Below are positions 43,471 to 56,690 of a stretch of 64,000 nt of DNA, in pieces (within the stretch, counting starts at the first letter, position 1; every line of letters starts with the position of its first letter). Source of the DNA: Diphasiastrum complanatum. Lineage: Eukaryota; Streptophyta; Lycopodiopsida; Lycopodiales; Lycopodiaceae. Below the pieces are notes generated by a model. The model did not search any database, was not told the DNA's origin, and saw only the letters and a list, made by a program, of their open reading frames with translations. Made by a program: the position numbers and the translations under genes. The DNA is taken from NCBI GenBank assembly GCA_029204225.1, contig CM055092.1:69377252-69441251 (forward strand), in the 5' to 3' direction.

Positions 43471-43799
43471 ATTTTTCTTTGATTCATACAAAAATATTAT
43501 GAATATGATTCTAACTATGGATATGATAATCAATCTAAATATGAAAATCAGTCTAATTATGACCACAAAAATCAATTTGAGGAGCATAATGATAGTGAAT
43601 CCGATCAATATGAACAACATGATTTATTTGGAGACATTTTGAAATTTTATAAAAGCCATTCTAATCAATATAAAGATCAACCTCTATCATAAATGGTGAT
43701 TTTAAAGAATTGATAGTGATGATGAGCCAATTAATGTTAGTCAAAATGTCACTGCTACCGATATCTCATTTGAATTAATTTTCTTAGTCTATCGTAGAA

Positions 43800-44110
43800 A
43801 CAAAGACGTTGCGGGATCGGTATGTTTTGAATAAGTTTGATGGTAGAATTACTTACATGGATGTGAGGAAATAGTTGGATAACTTTGATAAGTATGTTTA
43901 GTTACACCCTTCCAACCAATGACCATGATAAGATTATATTTGTGGGTACATACTTTGATAGTTCTACAAAAAATTGGTGGCAATAATGGATGCATTGTGA
44001 AGAATCTCATATTGCTCATAATAGTTTGGTCAAATGTTTTATAGAAGTGCATCAAAATTTTTGGATGTTTAGATGATTAAATATGACAATTATCTAACAA
44101 ATATCTATTG
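43800..44110 (+). pseudogene. Gypsy-type gag remnant
   Basis: Fragments FDGRITYMDVRK, LDNFDKYV, NDHDKIIFVGTYFDSSTKNWW and HNSLVKCFIEVHQNFW follow the retrotransposon gag order (FDG...W...ve..f...K...aa..l...A..WW). Stops and at least one frameshift lie between them. Flanking sequence to 44,960 is AT-rich with no clear pol. Confidence 0.5.
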
Positions 44111-44964
44111 GTGAGAACCATTACCACAATTTTCATCGAATAATGAGTAAATATAGATATTATAAAAAGATATATATTATGATGCAATATATTTTAGACT
44201 TAAAACTTGAGATAAGTCTAGTTATATAAAAAGAAATACCAAAACACTCAGATAGCAACATTATATGACATAAAAATTGATGTTTGCCCCATAGAATATA
44301 AAGTAATCAAAAGTGAATGTGACATTGCAATAGAGACTTTGAGCACACTTTACAAATATGAAAGTTATTGAGAAAAGAAAAGAAAAAGAAATCATATAAA
44401 CATGGAAATGGAGTCAAAGAAATTGATTGATTAAAATAAAGCACCTATAGTTTAATTGAAAAAACTTCTAATTGCAAAATGTAGAAAAATGATGAGTTGG
44501 ATTATTTTGATGGTTCTTTATCAATATCATCATGAGATGAATAAAGAGTGTAGAGTGATGAAGAAAACATATATCCAAACCAGTTCCAAGTGACGTAGAA
44601 GTTCAAGATCAACCCAAAAGGATTGTTGAAAGTCATTTGGTGCAAAATAAACAATTGCATGTACAAAGTCAAGTCAATTGGCGACAACATAGTACTAAAA
44701 GTGCGAAAACAGCATTGCCAAGATGACTTAAGTGAAGAGCAAATTGAAACATATGATTCAAGCGACTCAAATCAAATAGTGAAATTAATGAAATAAAAAT
44801 TGTAAAAGCCTATTCAACAAATAAAGCAACCAAATTTACATGGAGCTTTCACTTTTCTATCAAATCCACAATTATTTTTAGTTAAGGAATAAGTTTTTCT
44901 ATAAAGATACATTGGACATCCATTTTGAGGATCGTTTGGCTCATCTGCAATTGAGTGAAGTTGG

Positions 44965-46329
<1,365 letters not shown>

Positions 46330-47125
46330 TAAATTTTATATGATATTTGTGAACAAATTTGTTTTTGCATGATCAACAAAATCTTTCAATAACTTTAAGG
46401 AATACAAAACAACAACTCCACTTCTGTTTTTTTCTTCCTCTACCACTTTCCATTTCTTATGTAATCTAGTGTATTCAAACTAGAATCATTTAAAGCTTTT
46501 ACTGCTGAACGACAAAGAAAGATTGCTTCATTGCCAAAAATTATCAAAATCAGATCATAATAGCATAAATAACAAAAATAGTAAAACAAGACAAGTGATG
46601 TGTCGCATTTGTAGTTTGTATTGCTAAATGGTGAAAAATACATCCATTGTCTACTTTGATTGCACTATAGTAATAGCGCTGCTATAAATTTTGCTCATAC
46701 ACAAACTGTAATCACAATAGACTCCTATGGTGAAACAGAGAGAGAAGAAGAAGAATGACTACTCAAGAAACTTGAATTTAATTGAACTTCAACTTGATTG
46801 ATTGAAATGAACTGATCTACTAATCTATTCATAGATGTTGATGGCACAAAACCCTAACGAAATGTGTTGTTATCCACTTGGCAAGTGCCATGTGGAGTTA
46901 CGGGGTTGGGACCCAAAATATATAGTGGATAAGATGACACTGTCAAATTTGTTGAAGCCATTATTTGGAACTGTTGAATAATAGTTTTAGGTCTATTCGA
47001 CACTATCTCAACAATACGTGTATATTTGGAAACGTTCTTGAAATCTTTGACACTGTCTCAATAATGCGAGTAGGACTGCAAAGTAGTTCCACATTACAAA
47101 ATTATTTGAGGAATGAAATCTAACA
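46330..47125 (-). repeat. Copia 3' LTR (minus strand)
   Basis: On minus it starts TGTTAGATTTCATTCC at 47,125 directly after a polypurine tract (TTAAGAGAG). It matches the plus-strand LTR at 40,140 in reverse. The far end is approximate. Confidence 0.65.
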
Positions 47126-47129
47126 CTCT

Positions 47130-47335
47130 CTTAATGCAAACTTATAAAAATCGAGGTATTGAACATACTGCTATACTTGGAATGATTTTCAAATGATAAT
47201 GCTTTAGTAAATATATATGTTGTCATAAACTCTATTATGCAAAAGTTTAGAATGATTTCTCTTTCGAGTACTTTGTCTTTGACAACATGATATTTTATCT
47301 CAATGTGCTTGCTCTAGGAATGAGACCAATAAAAC
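47130..47335 (-). pseudogene. Copia RNase H C-terminal fragment
   Basis: On minus: SKHIEIKYHVVKDKV, then IIEFMTTYIFTKALSF, the usual RNase H tail (SKHIDI..H..R..V...DIFTKAL). Polypurine tract and LTR follow at once, as expected for a Copia 3' end. Confidence 0.65.
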
Positions 47336-48270
47336 TCTCTTCTGACCAAGTCCAAAGTCCTGTGTATACCTGGATGACCTGCACAGGGTACGTCATGAAA
47401 CTCATACTTTGGAAATTTTTAATGAAGTTGAAGGGCTAAATTTGCTTCAGATTCTCTTAGCCTTCTTCAAGGACCCTTCAGAGTATATCTAACGGTTGAT
47501 TTTGATCTGACGGCTCTACTTCACTCTTCAGCTCACGATCTAGAACGTTGATTCTGTTGGAGACTCATCTGATGGTCATGATTCAAAATGTGCACCAACA
47601 ATGGACACTTCCAGTCGCTACACACCTGGAGACGCTGCCTTTTCACTCACGATGATCTCGCGCGAGCCTCCCGTGGCTCCTCCTTCTCTTCTCTCAAAAG
47701 TTTGGGTATGGCTGCCCTCTGAGATCTAATCCAGCTCCCTAGCGCTTCCACGGCCAAACACGGCCAGCTCATATCTGATTGAACTAATCAGGGCGCCCTC
47801 CTTCCTACTTTTACAACAACAAAAACAATTGAATACAGAGAGAAATTCACAATTTTGAGCTTCCAAACCCTAGGCCATGGTTTTTCTCAGAAAACTAATC
47901 TTGGCTTCCTATTCACAGTTCTCTAACATGCCAATCCTCTTCCTTTGAGGTCGCCCTACTACTAGGAGTCTGGTGCTTCAAACCGTTCTCAAAACGGTGT
48001 CCGTTTGGATGCACATCGACTGCAAACGCCAAGTAGCCTCCCATCGAAATTTCAAAATTCTGTTTGCTACGGTTCTGATTTTGCCGACAACTCTTGTCTC
48101 CAAATCCTCACATAGTCTCAAGCTCAACAAGCTTATGTGTGCTAGAATCTGTGCACCAATGCTTCACTTTCCATCTACAACTCGTCGTAAACCCCAAACT
48201 CTCAGAAGACTGCTCTTCTCCCGAAGCTCTCTTCAAAGGCGATGTTGTACTGTGTACACTCCCTGTACGG

Positions 48271-48690
48271 CTCTAATACCAACTTAGAATTTGCTTCGAA
48301 CAGGAACACATATCATGGTACACAGTAACACAGACAGAAAACACTCTCCACAGCAAGCTCACATAGCAACTATATTTCTCAAAATGAAATTACACTGTAC
48401 ATATAGTTGTTCACTCAGGCAACCCATGCATGACCCAGGTTGCCGTTGGCGGGATGCGTGTCCCGTTGACTTGCCTCGTGGTGAGGCCAATTGATCCTTA
48501 TCAACTGATAGGACCCACAGTACAGTAACATAGTGATTCTACTTTAATTCTAACTTAATAGCCTTGAGAGGACCCAGACACTCTAATTGAGACATATGGA
48601 GTAGTGCATGTATGTGTGACGAATCTAGGTAGGAGGACTGCATGAAGAGCTATGACCTATTTATAGTTGGACTGCATGGGGATTGCATGG
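48271..48690 (-). repeat. Copia primer site and LTR-like region
   Basis: TTGGTATTAGAG on minus (48282-48271) is one base off the standard primer site. The sequence to about 48,690 would be the LTR; its outer limit is not defined. Downstream on minus, 48,270-47,340, no gag motif was recognised. Confidence 0.4.
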
Positions 48691-48887
48691 ATTCATGCAC
48701 ATGAATCTACTCTCTATATATTGGGGTAGGGATTCTCCTGTCGACAACTTTGGTTCAGGTTACCACTTGCTCGCTTCTCCTCAAGCATTCACATGGCATG
48801 GCTTGGGGGGTAGATCTAGGATTGATCTAGGTTTGGTTGGGAGATTTTGCTCCATTGTTGTGTTTTCTATCCTCCTGGCCTTCAGCA

Positions 48888-49441
48888 TCATACTTCACTT
48901 CGAATATCCATTTGCATGGAATTGGACTTCGATCTTTGGGTAGCTGAGTTATAGTCCAAAATTAATTCTCTATAAAGAGAATCGAATTCGATGTCCATTA
49001 CAGCTTTCCACTGGTCAGCATCAAGTGTTGACATTGCCTCAGAAATAGTGATTGGTTCTTGCACAAAGTAGCAAGCTAGATCATCCATGAATCAGGATGG
49101 AGGCTGTTTGGATCAGTTCGATCTTCTGGGTTGAACTTCGATCCTCTGATGTGGTTTGACTTGTCGAGGTTCAGACTCATTGTCAAAGTCGGTGTCATCA
49201 GTCCCGAGTTTGAAGGTGTGGACTCTGGGATTGGAAGTCGATGGAGCTTTCCCTTTGTGATTGATAAATTTGTCTTCCACAATAATGACATCTCTGCTCG
49301 TGAAAGTTTTCTGAGTGTCCAGATTGTAGAGCTTGTATGCCTTATTGTCTGGAGAATAGCCGAGATCAACTTTCTGTTGGTGGCGTCCAGCTTCTTTCTT
49401 AGATCTTTAGGGATTTGAGAGTAGGCAATGCATCCAAACAC
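48888..49441 (-). pseudogene. Copia integrase C-terminus to RT start
   Basis: On minus, in two frames: FGCIAYSQIPKDLRKKLDAT, then the domain after integrase, then EPITISEAMSTLDADQWKAV, the block that opens Copia RT. The continuation (TWELV..CKW) is lost. The fragment lies beside Copia 2 but duplicates part of its order, so it is a separate copy. Confidence 0.75.
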
Positions 49442-50238
49442 TCGAATATATAGCAGTGGCTGATCCCTAACATTTCTATGTCATTGATTTTGTTTCTAGT
49501 GAAAGGAAGAGTGGGCTCAATAAGCTTTTCCAAAATAATGTACAATGCAAGCGATTAGGCATTAATGCCCATCAAATTTTCTATATTACTTCCTCTTAAT
49601 GACTAGTTGGTTAGGCTTAACATCTAATAAACATATGAAAATTTTAAAAAATTGTATAATAAGACCTTTTATTAATATATTTGCAACATGCTCATTTGTG
49701 GAAATACAAACAAATTTTACTTCCTTTGCCTAAATCTTTTCATAAAAAAATGGTAGTGGATTCTATGTGTTTAGTGTGAGTATGGAATATTGGGTTCTTA
49801 GCAATTTATATGTAACTCAAGTTATCATAATAAATAGGAGTTGCATCTACTTGCATATCTTAATATTTTGTAAGCAACTTACATAGCCAAGTACACTCAC
49901 ATGCTAAATTGGTTCTTGTTTATACTCGTCTTCTATTGAGAATAATGTGACCATATGTTGTTTTTCATTAGGCCATGGGATTGTTGCAAAACCAAGACAA
50001 ATTTACATTCTTCTATATTGCTTGCCCAACTAACAAACACAAAGTACAATAAAATATGAACATTTGGTATATTCAAGTTCATGGTTGAATGTGCCTTTGA
50101 GGTATTTTAGAATTATTTTCAATGCATGGCAATGTGACTCTCTAGGATCCATTGACTCATAGTACCAACAACATATGAAATTTCAAGCCTACTATATATA
50201 AGACTCTCCACAAGATATCTAAATAGAGTTTCCTTTAT

Positions 50239-50589
50239 TTATTTATTTGAGTTTGTTGCATGCAGTTTCACAATTGATTCAATAGGAACGAGAACAACTT
50301 TGCAATCAAGCATATTTATTTGAAGAAGTAGCTCATAAACATAACTTTGATTATCAAATGTGCTATTACTCAACTTCCATAACTCAATTTTCAAACAAAT
50401 ATGAAATTGTCTAAAATCCTTCATTTCAAATTCTCTTGACAAATTTATTTTGGTTTTATCAACTAGGGCACTCTCACTACCGATTATAATGAGGTCATCA
50501 ACATAAAGAACAAGAATGAGTATGCCATCATCGCAATAGAAGAAGTATAATATGGGATTCGCCATACTCTTGATAAACTCCTGCTTCAT
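50239..50589 (-). pseudogene. Copia 2 RT palm fragment
   Basis: An open segment of 116 codons: FFYCDDGILILVLYVDDLIIIG holds the YVDD catalytic site, followed by INLSREFEMKDFRQFHICL. The segment upstream (fingers) is missing between here and 50,614. Confidence 0.78.
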
Positions 50590-50613
50590 GGAATATTTGT
50601 TGATCTTGGAATA

Positions 50614-50835
50614 TCATATAGGAGGAACTTGTTCATTAGGTACATGAGCAAATGCAACACATCCAAAAACTTGCAAGTGAGAATATTTAGTTTTTATTTG
50701 AGTGAACACCTCTTTAGGTGTCTTACTCTCTAATAGTTTTGTTGGTGATCTATCTTGCAAATAGTTGTGCGATTTTTTGCTATAGTTTGTAGGTGGTTGG
50801 TTGTAAGACATATTCTGAGTCCATTTTTTTTGCAC
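50614..50835 (-). pseudogene. Copia 2 integrase C-terminal fragment
   Basis: DRSPTKLLESKTPKEVFTQI and SHLQVFGCVAFAHVPNEQ match the Copia integrase C-terminal region. Frame breaks at both ends. Confidence 0.75.
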
Positions 50836-51238
50836 AAGGTTTTGAATACAATTGAATAGAATTCGACATCCTATCTATCATAAACTTTTGATTTTATTTC
50901 TAGATTGATTATCAACTAGTCTATTGAACTCAAAGGAATAATCTTTGGCCTATGATATATACTTTAGATCCAAGTCTTTTTATAAAAATCATTAGCAAAA
51001 AAAAAAAAAGTATATCGAAGCATTGATAGTCTGTATTTAAGATGATCCCCATAGATCATTGTGGATCTATGGTGCCTTTTCACGATACACTCCTGTTGTA
51101 GAAAAGTGGCTTTGATGATGCTTGCCTATGACACAAACTTTAGATACTCTTGGTTCACCCTCAATCTCCACTGAATTTTTGACTCTCTCCTAATAGTACA
51201 ATAGTTTGAGACTAGTGTAGTTCAGGTGACCATATGAA

Positions 51239-51838
51239 TTATGGCATAGTCGTGACTAAATATTCTTGTGTGTAATAAAAGCTTGCTGACCAGCAACTAA
51301 TTGAAGTATTTCCATCAACCCTAGCTCCCATAACAATCAATTCAAAAATTTTGCATATGTTTTTGATGAGAAATTTATCCTTATGGAACTCAACTTTCAT
51401 GTCATTATTGGCTATGTATCCAACAAACAATAGATTTTTTGCAAGACCAAGTATAAATAAGGTATTTCTCAATATACTTTTTTGTCTTTATCTAAGTGAA
51501 TTGGCACATTTTTGTGCCCTTTGATCTCTTGGGTGGTATTGTCACCAAGCACCACTTTTTCGTTATCTACACTCTTGTATGATGAGAACCATTCATGCTG
51601 TGAGATCCTATGTGACAAGGCTCCAGAATCAACATACCACTCATCCCTTGAATTGCTCCGATTCTTCAAAATTAGAGCATAGGATGCACTTTCTCTAGCT
51701 TCTTTGGCATCTTCATCCAAAAAGTCGTTTGCTTAATAGACATTCATCTTTGGCTTTTGATTGGTATCTCTATTTCTTCCTCGCATTCTTTCTGCACATT
51801 GTTTGGGCTTCCACATGTCTTGAAGTTTTGCAATGGAA
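51239..51838 (-). pseudogene. Copia 2 gag end, protease and pre-integrase
   Basis: CFHCKTSRHVEAQTMC is a zinc knuckle with altered spacing. After a frame change come EWYVDSGALSHRISQHEWF, an intact DSGA site, and VVLGDNTTQEIKG. Then LGLAKNLLFVGYIANNDMKV begins the region before integrase. Confidence 0.75.
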
Positions 51839-51843
51839 ACATA

Positions 51844-52240
51844 TGTTGGAAATGGTAAACTCGACCAACCTTTTTTGACACATTGCTTGAAAAATCGATA
51901 GTTCGAGACACACCATCGACACCCACAGGTGGACACAATGACATACTGACATAACGGTCAAACTGTTGAGTGGGAGAGTCGAAATATCGAGCAATGAACT
52001 GTCGAGTTATTCGAATGATCAAATTCGAAACTTGGCAGTCGTGAGACACAAAATGTCACAATTAACCGCAGGCGACGTTACAAGAGTTAACACGAAGTTA
52101 GATGGTAGTTTAATGTAAACCTTTCTTATAATGACTAGCTAAATTGTCTTTTAATTCCCATGGCGGAATATATGTATGGGAACCTAGATCAAACATAACA
52201 AGAATAAAAAGAGAAGTGTAAGAGGAGCTTCAGGGTGGTG
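51844..52240 (+). repeat. Copia 3 5' LTR, 3'-truncated
   Basis: It matches 53707-54100 at about 88-90 percent (GATAGTTCGAGACACACCATCGACACC, GTAATGACTAGCTAAATTGTC type landmarks). It departs after AGGAGCTTCAGG. Confidence 0.85.
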
Positions 52241-53700
52241 TTTGTCGGCGAATTTTGGAGACAGGCCATGTCGGAGGAAATCAAATCAATGAAGCAGAAT
52301 CAGGCATGGACACTCAAACCACTACCCAAAGGAAAGAAGAAAATCGACTGCAAATGGGTATACAAGAAGAAGCTAAGGCCAAATGGCAGGGTCAGAATAT
52401 ACAAGGCTTGACTTGTCATGAAAGGCTAACTTCAGAAGTATGGTATCGACTACTTCGATACATACTCTCTGATGGTCAAGATGTCAAGCATCCGATTTCT
52501 CCTTGGATGAAGAAATTTTCATGGAACAGCCTGAAGGGTATGAAGACCCGAAAAATCCAGATTATGTCTGTCAGTTGCATAGGTGTATCTACGGTCTGAA
52601 GCAAGCTTCACGAGCTTGGTATAAGAAGCTCAATAGTCTTCTAAAATCTCTGGATTTTTGTTTTGACACAACCTGACTGTAATGTTACATCAAAAGGACG
52701 GAAGGAAATTCAGGATCTTGACAATATTTGTAGACAATTATTTGATGACAGAAAACTATTTGGCATTAATCAATGACACGAAGAATCAGATATCTACAAA
52801 TTACGAAATCACAAATCCAGGAGAAGCAACAAAATGCTTGGGGCTACAAATCTAAAGAGACAAGAACAAAAGAATCAAGCATATGAACCAATCCGATTAT
52901 GCTGCAAAGATTTTGAAACAATATGGAATGATTGATTTCAAGGATAAAGCAACACCAATGATTGTTGGAGCCATATTGTTAAAGCAGGATAGCCCAATCA
53001 TAGATGAAGAAAGATAGAGGATGCAAAGGATTGCATATTAAAATATGATTGGGAGCCTTATGTACCTCATGGTTTGTACAAGACCCGATTTAGCATTCTC
53101 TGTCTATGTACTCAATCAATTTTCCTCCAATCTTGGAATGCAACACTGGCAGTGGTGAAACAAATCCTACAATATCTAATTTTGGGTTGATCTATGAAAG
53201 CAAGCATGATTTCAGCCTACAACACTAGCAACGATGCAAGTTGGGCTAGTTGTAAAGACGACATCAAGTCGATAACTGGTGGATGTTCAATATTGTGTGG
53301 AGCTGTGATCAATTGGACCTACAAAAAGCAGACACTAGTAGCTTAGTCTTCATGTGAAGCTGAATATGTAGCAGCCTCGAAGGTGGTGAATGAAGTAATA
53401 TGGTTAACGATAATATTGGAAGGGATTGGCAAACCGCATCAAGAACCCTCCATCATGAAAATGGATTCACAAAGTGCTATTTACTTAGCCCAACATCCAG
53501 TGTTTCATTCAAAAACTAAGCATATACCTCTGAAGTATCACCACATTCAAGATATGATCTTAAAAGGAGAACTCAATGTCGAATTCATAAAATTGGAAGA
53601 TATGATTGTAGATCTTCTAACCAAACCATTAGACAAGCCACTTTTTACAAAACACAAAAAAATCAATTGGAATCGCATGAAAAAGGTTGTATCATTCAAG
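52240..53700 (+). pseudogene. Copia 3 RT and RNase H
   Basis: EEIKSMKQNQAWTLKPLPKG, then IDCKWVYKKKLRPNG, KYGIDYFDTYS, LHRCIYGLKQASRAWYKKL, and a palm whose catalytic block reads IFVDNYLM (YVDD reads FVDN). YEITNPGEATKCLGLQI and YLMVCTRPDLAF follow. RNase H: SITGGCSILCGAVINW, EAEYVAASKVVNEVIW, DSQSAIYLAQHPVFHSKTKH, DLLTKPLDKPLF (53383-53721 open). Many frameshifts. Confidence 0.82.
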
Positions 53701-53706
53701 AGGGAG

Positions 53707-54570
53707 TGTTGGAAATGGTGAACTCAACCAACCTTTTTCGACACCTTGCCTGAACAACCGATAGTTCGAGACACACCATCGACACCTACAATTGGACACA
53801 ATGACATACTCACATGACCGTAGAACAGTCGAGTGGGAGTCCAACTACCGAGCAATGAACTGTCGAGTAATTGAAACTTGGCAGTCATGAGACGTAAAAT
53901 GTCACGATCAGCCATAGGCGACGTTACAAGATTTAACACGTAGTTAGCTGGTAGTTTAATGTAAACCTTTTTTGTAATGACTAGCTAAATTGTCTTTTAA
54001 AACTCGTGGTGAAATATATGTATGGGAACAGAGATCAAACCGAACAAAAAGAAAAAGAGAAGTGTAAGAGGAGCTTCAGGTTGTTGTTTGGTATCGTTTT
54101 GTTGACTCACTCTAAGAAAAGAAAATACAAAAGATATTTTGTTCTTTTTGTGTGCATGCACGCTTCTGCCCACAACATCCAACTTGCCTTTGAGTTCACA
54201 GGAAGGATTGACACAGGAGGAATCTGTCTCTGTCCTTCATCGTTGACAGAGAAGTGCAACGTTCTGCCATCCATCGTTGAAGAATTATAGCTAAGAGTAC
54301 ACTTGAGACCAGAACCATTGCTGCTAGAATAGGAAGACAAATCCATTGCTGATCTAGCTAGATACTTTGAGAGAAAAATGAGCAACCTGTCTCTGTCTCT
54401 TCTATGACAGAAAAGCTATTTGGGGCTACTTCACGAATTTATAATTCACAATAAAGAATAAGTGTATTGCTTCTGCAGATTCAATACAGACAGAGAAGAT
54501 TTTTGAGTATTGTTTTTGCCTTCATCGCTGACAGATGTGATGCCACGAAATTGTTAAATATTGAATATCA
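53707..54570 (+). repeat. Copia 3 3' LTR, 864 bp
   Basis: It begins TGTTGGAAATGGTGAAC just after the purine-rich CAAGAGGGAG and ends AATATCA before the ACATA target repeat. CCTTCATCG(T/C)TGACAGA occurs twice inside it. Confidence 0.8.
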
Positions 54571-54879
54571 ACATAAATATGGCAAGATATACTCAAAATG
54601 AATATATGAGCCGGATAAATATAAATCATGAAGAGGCCTAGTCATTTTTTGAAAATATATCTCCTAAGTACTTGCCTTGTAGTTAAGGGCAAGACCTTTA
54701 AAAGGAAAGACATTTCTTTGGACAACCTTTACTAGGTCGTCCACGCAAAACAACAAGATATGAAAAGACATGTTAAACTAGAGTAATTTTAACTCTTAGT
54801 TAGATATACCTCTTATGGTATAATTGAACATATATTCAATCTAATTGTTAACTAGACCCTTTTGCGGGAGCGACGCACC

Positions 54880-55690
54880 TGTTATTTTAGAGGTGTGTTT
54901 GTTTACTGCAGCATCAGCCCAGTAGGACAGACCCAAGTTCGCACCAAGAAGACACAATCCTCCTGAATTTGTTGGACCAGCGAAGTCCCAAACCGCGACT
55001 AAACCAGTATCGGACAACTGCTACAACTGTGGAGAGCCAGGCATTTTTCTCCTGACTGTCCTCAACCGCGAAAGCCGATTGGTTATGTACCGTTATGCTT
55101 GAACTGTAGAGAGCTTGGCCACAAGTATCTGACTACCCTTAGCCAAAGCCATGATCCAAATATCAGTATGTAGCAACACCAGCTGCTACAGACTCGAAAG
55201 CAAAAGCTGCGACTGATGTTGTTGTGCAGAGAATTGACATTATTGAAGGAAAATTGGCGAAGACATATGACTAGTCTTGTTGAGCAAGTGACGTGGAGAA
55301 GATATTCAAAGTCACAACGAGAAGCAAAGGCTCCTCAAAACCTGAACAGAAATCTTCAACGAAGCGTAGAAAATTCTCGAAGAAGAAATCTTCTAGCAAG
55401 TCAATGAACAAGTCTACGACTAAAGAAGATCTTAAAGATGACCCCGACTATGACCGCGATGTTGCAAAATTATTTGCAAAAGACATCTCAGTAGAAGCGA
55501 AAGAAATGATTAACACTGAACTTCAGTCAGCTGCTGCAGAGAAGGTGGTCACGTTTGAGGAAGGGGACAAAGAAGTCACGAAGACTAAATTGTCTAGTGT
55601 TGTTATTGACAAGCCAATCTCAAAATCAAAGATGAAGGACTATGACATCGTGACTGATATAGGATCTCTTTGTCCGAACATTACTTTTGA
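54880..55690 (+). pseudogene. Gypsy gag C-terminal part
   Basis: KFAPRRHNPPEFVGPAKSQ precedes CYNCGEPG; the His codon of this knuckle has lost one base at about 55,043, shifting the frame. A second knuckle, CLNCRELGHKYPDY, has Cys replaced by Tyr. A Lys/Ser-rich linker (55293-55694) follows. Confidence 0.75.
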
Positions 55691-55694
55691 ATAG

Positions 55695-56690
55695 TTGTTG
55701 GCAGATAACACTTATTACAGAAAGCAACTGAAAGGTCTTTCTGCCCCTAAAAAGAAAAAAAAAATTTCTTTGCCAGATGCTGGTGTTTTATCTACTGATT
55801 TAGGTGATCTCGGTGCACCTGAAATTCATGTTACCATTGCAGGATGCTTGATTGAAAAAGTGCCAATAGACTCTGGTTCCAGCATGAACATAATAACAGA
55901 AGACACAGCTTATGCCTTGGGACTGACTGACATTCAACCGACACAGCGAAACATCAAGTTATCTTATTCGACGCGACGAAAACCTATTTAAGAACTGAAG
56001 GATGTCATTGTTTACATTCAAGCCAAGCCTTTCACAATGAATTTCATAATTATCAAACTACTCGGTTTGTCATCTTATTCTGTGCTAATTGGATGGCCCT
56101 GGCTTTATCAATCAAACACAAGTGTTCATTGGAAATCCAGAGAGTTGAGATTTTAGACTGGTGAGACCAATAATCGAGGTAAGCCAGCTGAACAAATAAT
56201 CACCTAGAGTCGTGACAAATATGAAGGTGAAACTCCTTTGTCTGACACTAGTTTTACCTCAGAAGAATCTTCTTATGCCTTAAATATTTTTTCTAATACA
56301 TATGACATTGAAGTGCAATATTTCAAATGTTATGAGAACGCTGACGAAGAAGAATTCTTCGATGCTTGCAACGCTAAAGCGTATGTTTTGTATGAAGATA
56401 TTAAAGTTGCAGACACGAACTCGAAAGAGTCTGATGATGCGAGTGACAAATCTGAACACGAATTTGTTAACAAGAACCAGGCTGACGACAAGAATACATC
56501 TATGGAGTCAACCATGCATGAAATTCATGGCCATACCAAGGCCAGTATGACAGAAGGTATCATTTTACTAGATTCTGCTGAACTAATTGAACTTGCACCT
56601 AGCAAATTTGTGCATGTTTCAAAGTCACTTGGAGAATCGGAGTTAGCAAAATTCACTGAATTATTGAAGGAGTATCAAGATGTTTTTTGT
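55695..56690 (+). pseudogene. Gypsy protease region
   Basis: EIHVTIAGCLIEKVPIDSGS carries the aspartic protease site DSGS, followed by MNIITEDTAYALGL. Later YSVLIGWPWLYQSNTSVHW matches the I-GRPWL block that closes the protease fold. Two stops (55,989 and about 56,155) interrupt the frame; 56238-56693 is an acidic linker. Confidence 0.75.

Larger units (their letters stand above)
51844..54570 (+). mobile_element. Copia element 3 nested in Copia 2, internally deleted
   Basis: 5' LTR 51844-about 52240 (start TGTTGGAAATGG), then at once RT, RNase H, and a 3' LTR 53707-54570 ending CA. The target duplication ACATA is present at 51839-51843 and 54571-54575. Removing the element would place TTATGT next to the zinc-knuckle codons of Copia 2. 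Gag, protease and integrase are missing, as is the distal part of the 5' LTR, so one deletion removed everything from LTR to RT. Confidence 0.82.
49560..54870 (-). mobile_element. Copia element 2 (minus strand), interrupted by Copia 3
   Basis: From 51,838 down to 49,560 on minus: zinc knuckle piece (CFHCKTSRHVEAQTMC), protease (WYVDSGALSHRISQHEWF), pre-integrase, integrase C-terminal part (LQVFGCVAFAHVPNEQ), RT with LYVDDLIIIG, and an RNase H remnant. Copia 3 occupies 51,844-54,570. The part beyond it (54,576 upward) would be the rest of gag, though motifs there are not clear. Upper limit is a guess. Confidence 0.7.

Noticed and set aside
48888-51936. One continuous Copia from 48.9 to 51.9 kb
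   Set aside because: The 48,888-49,441 fragment repeats the integrase-to-RT part after the RNase H end of Copia 2, so two elements are needed.
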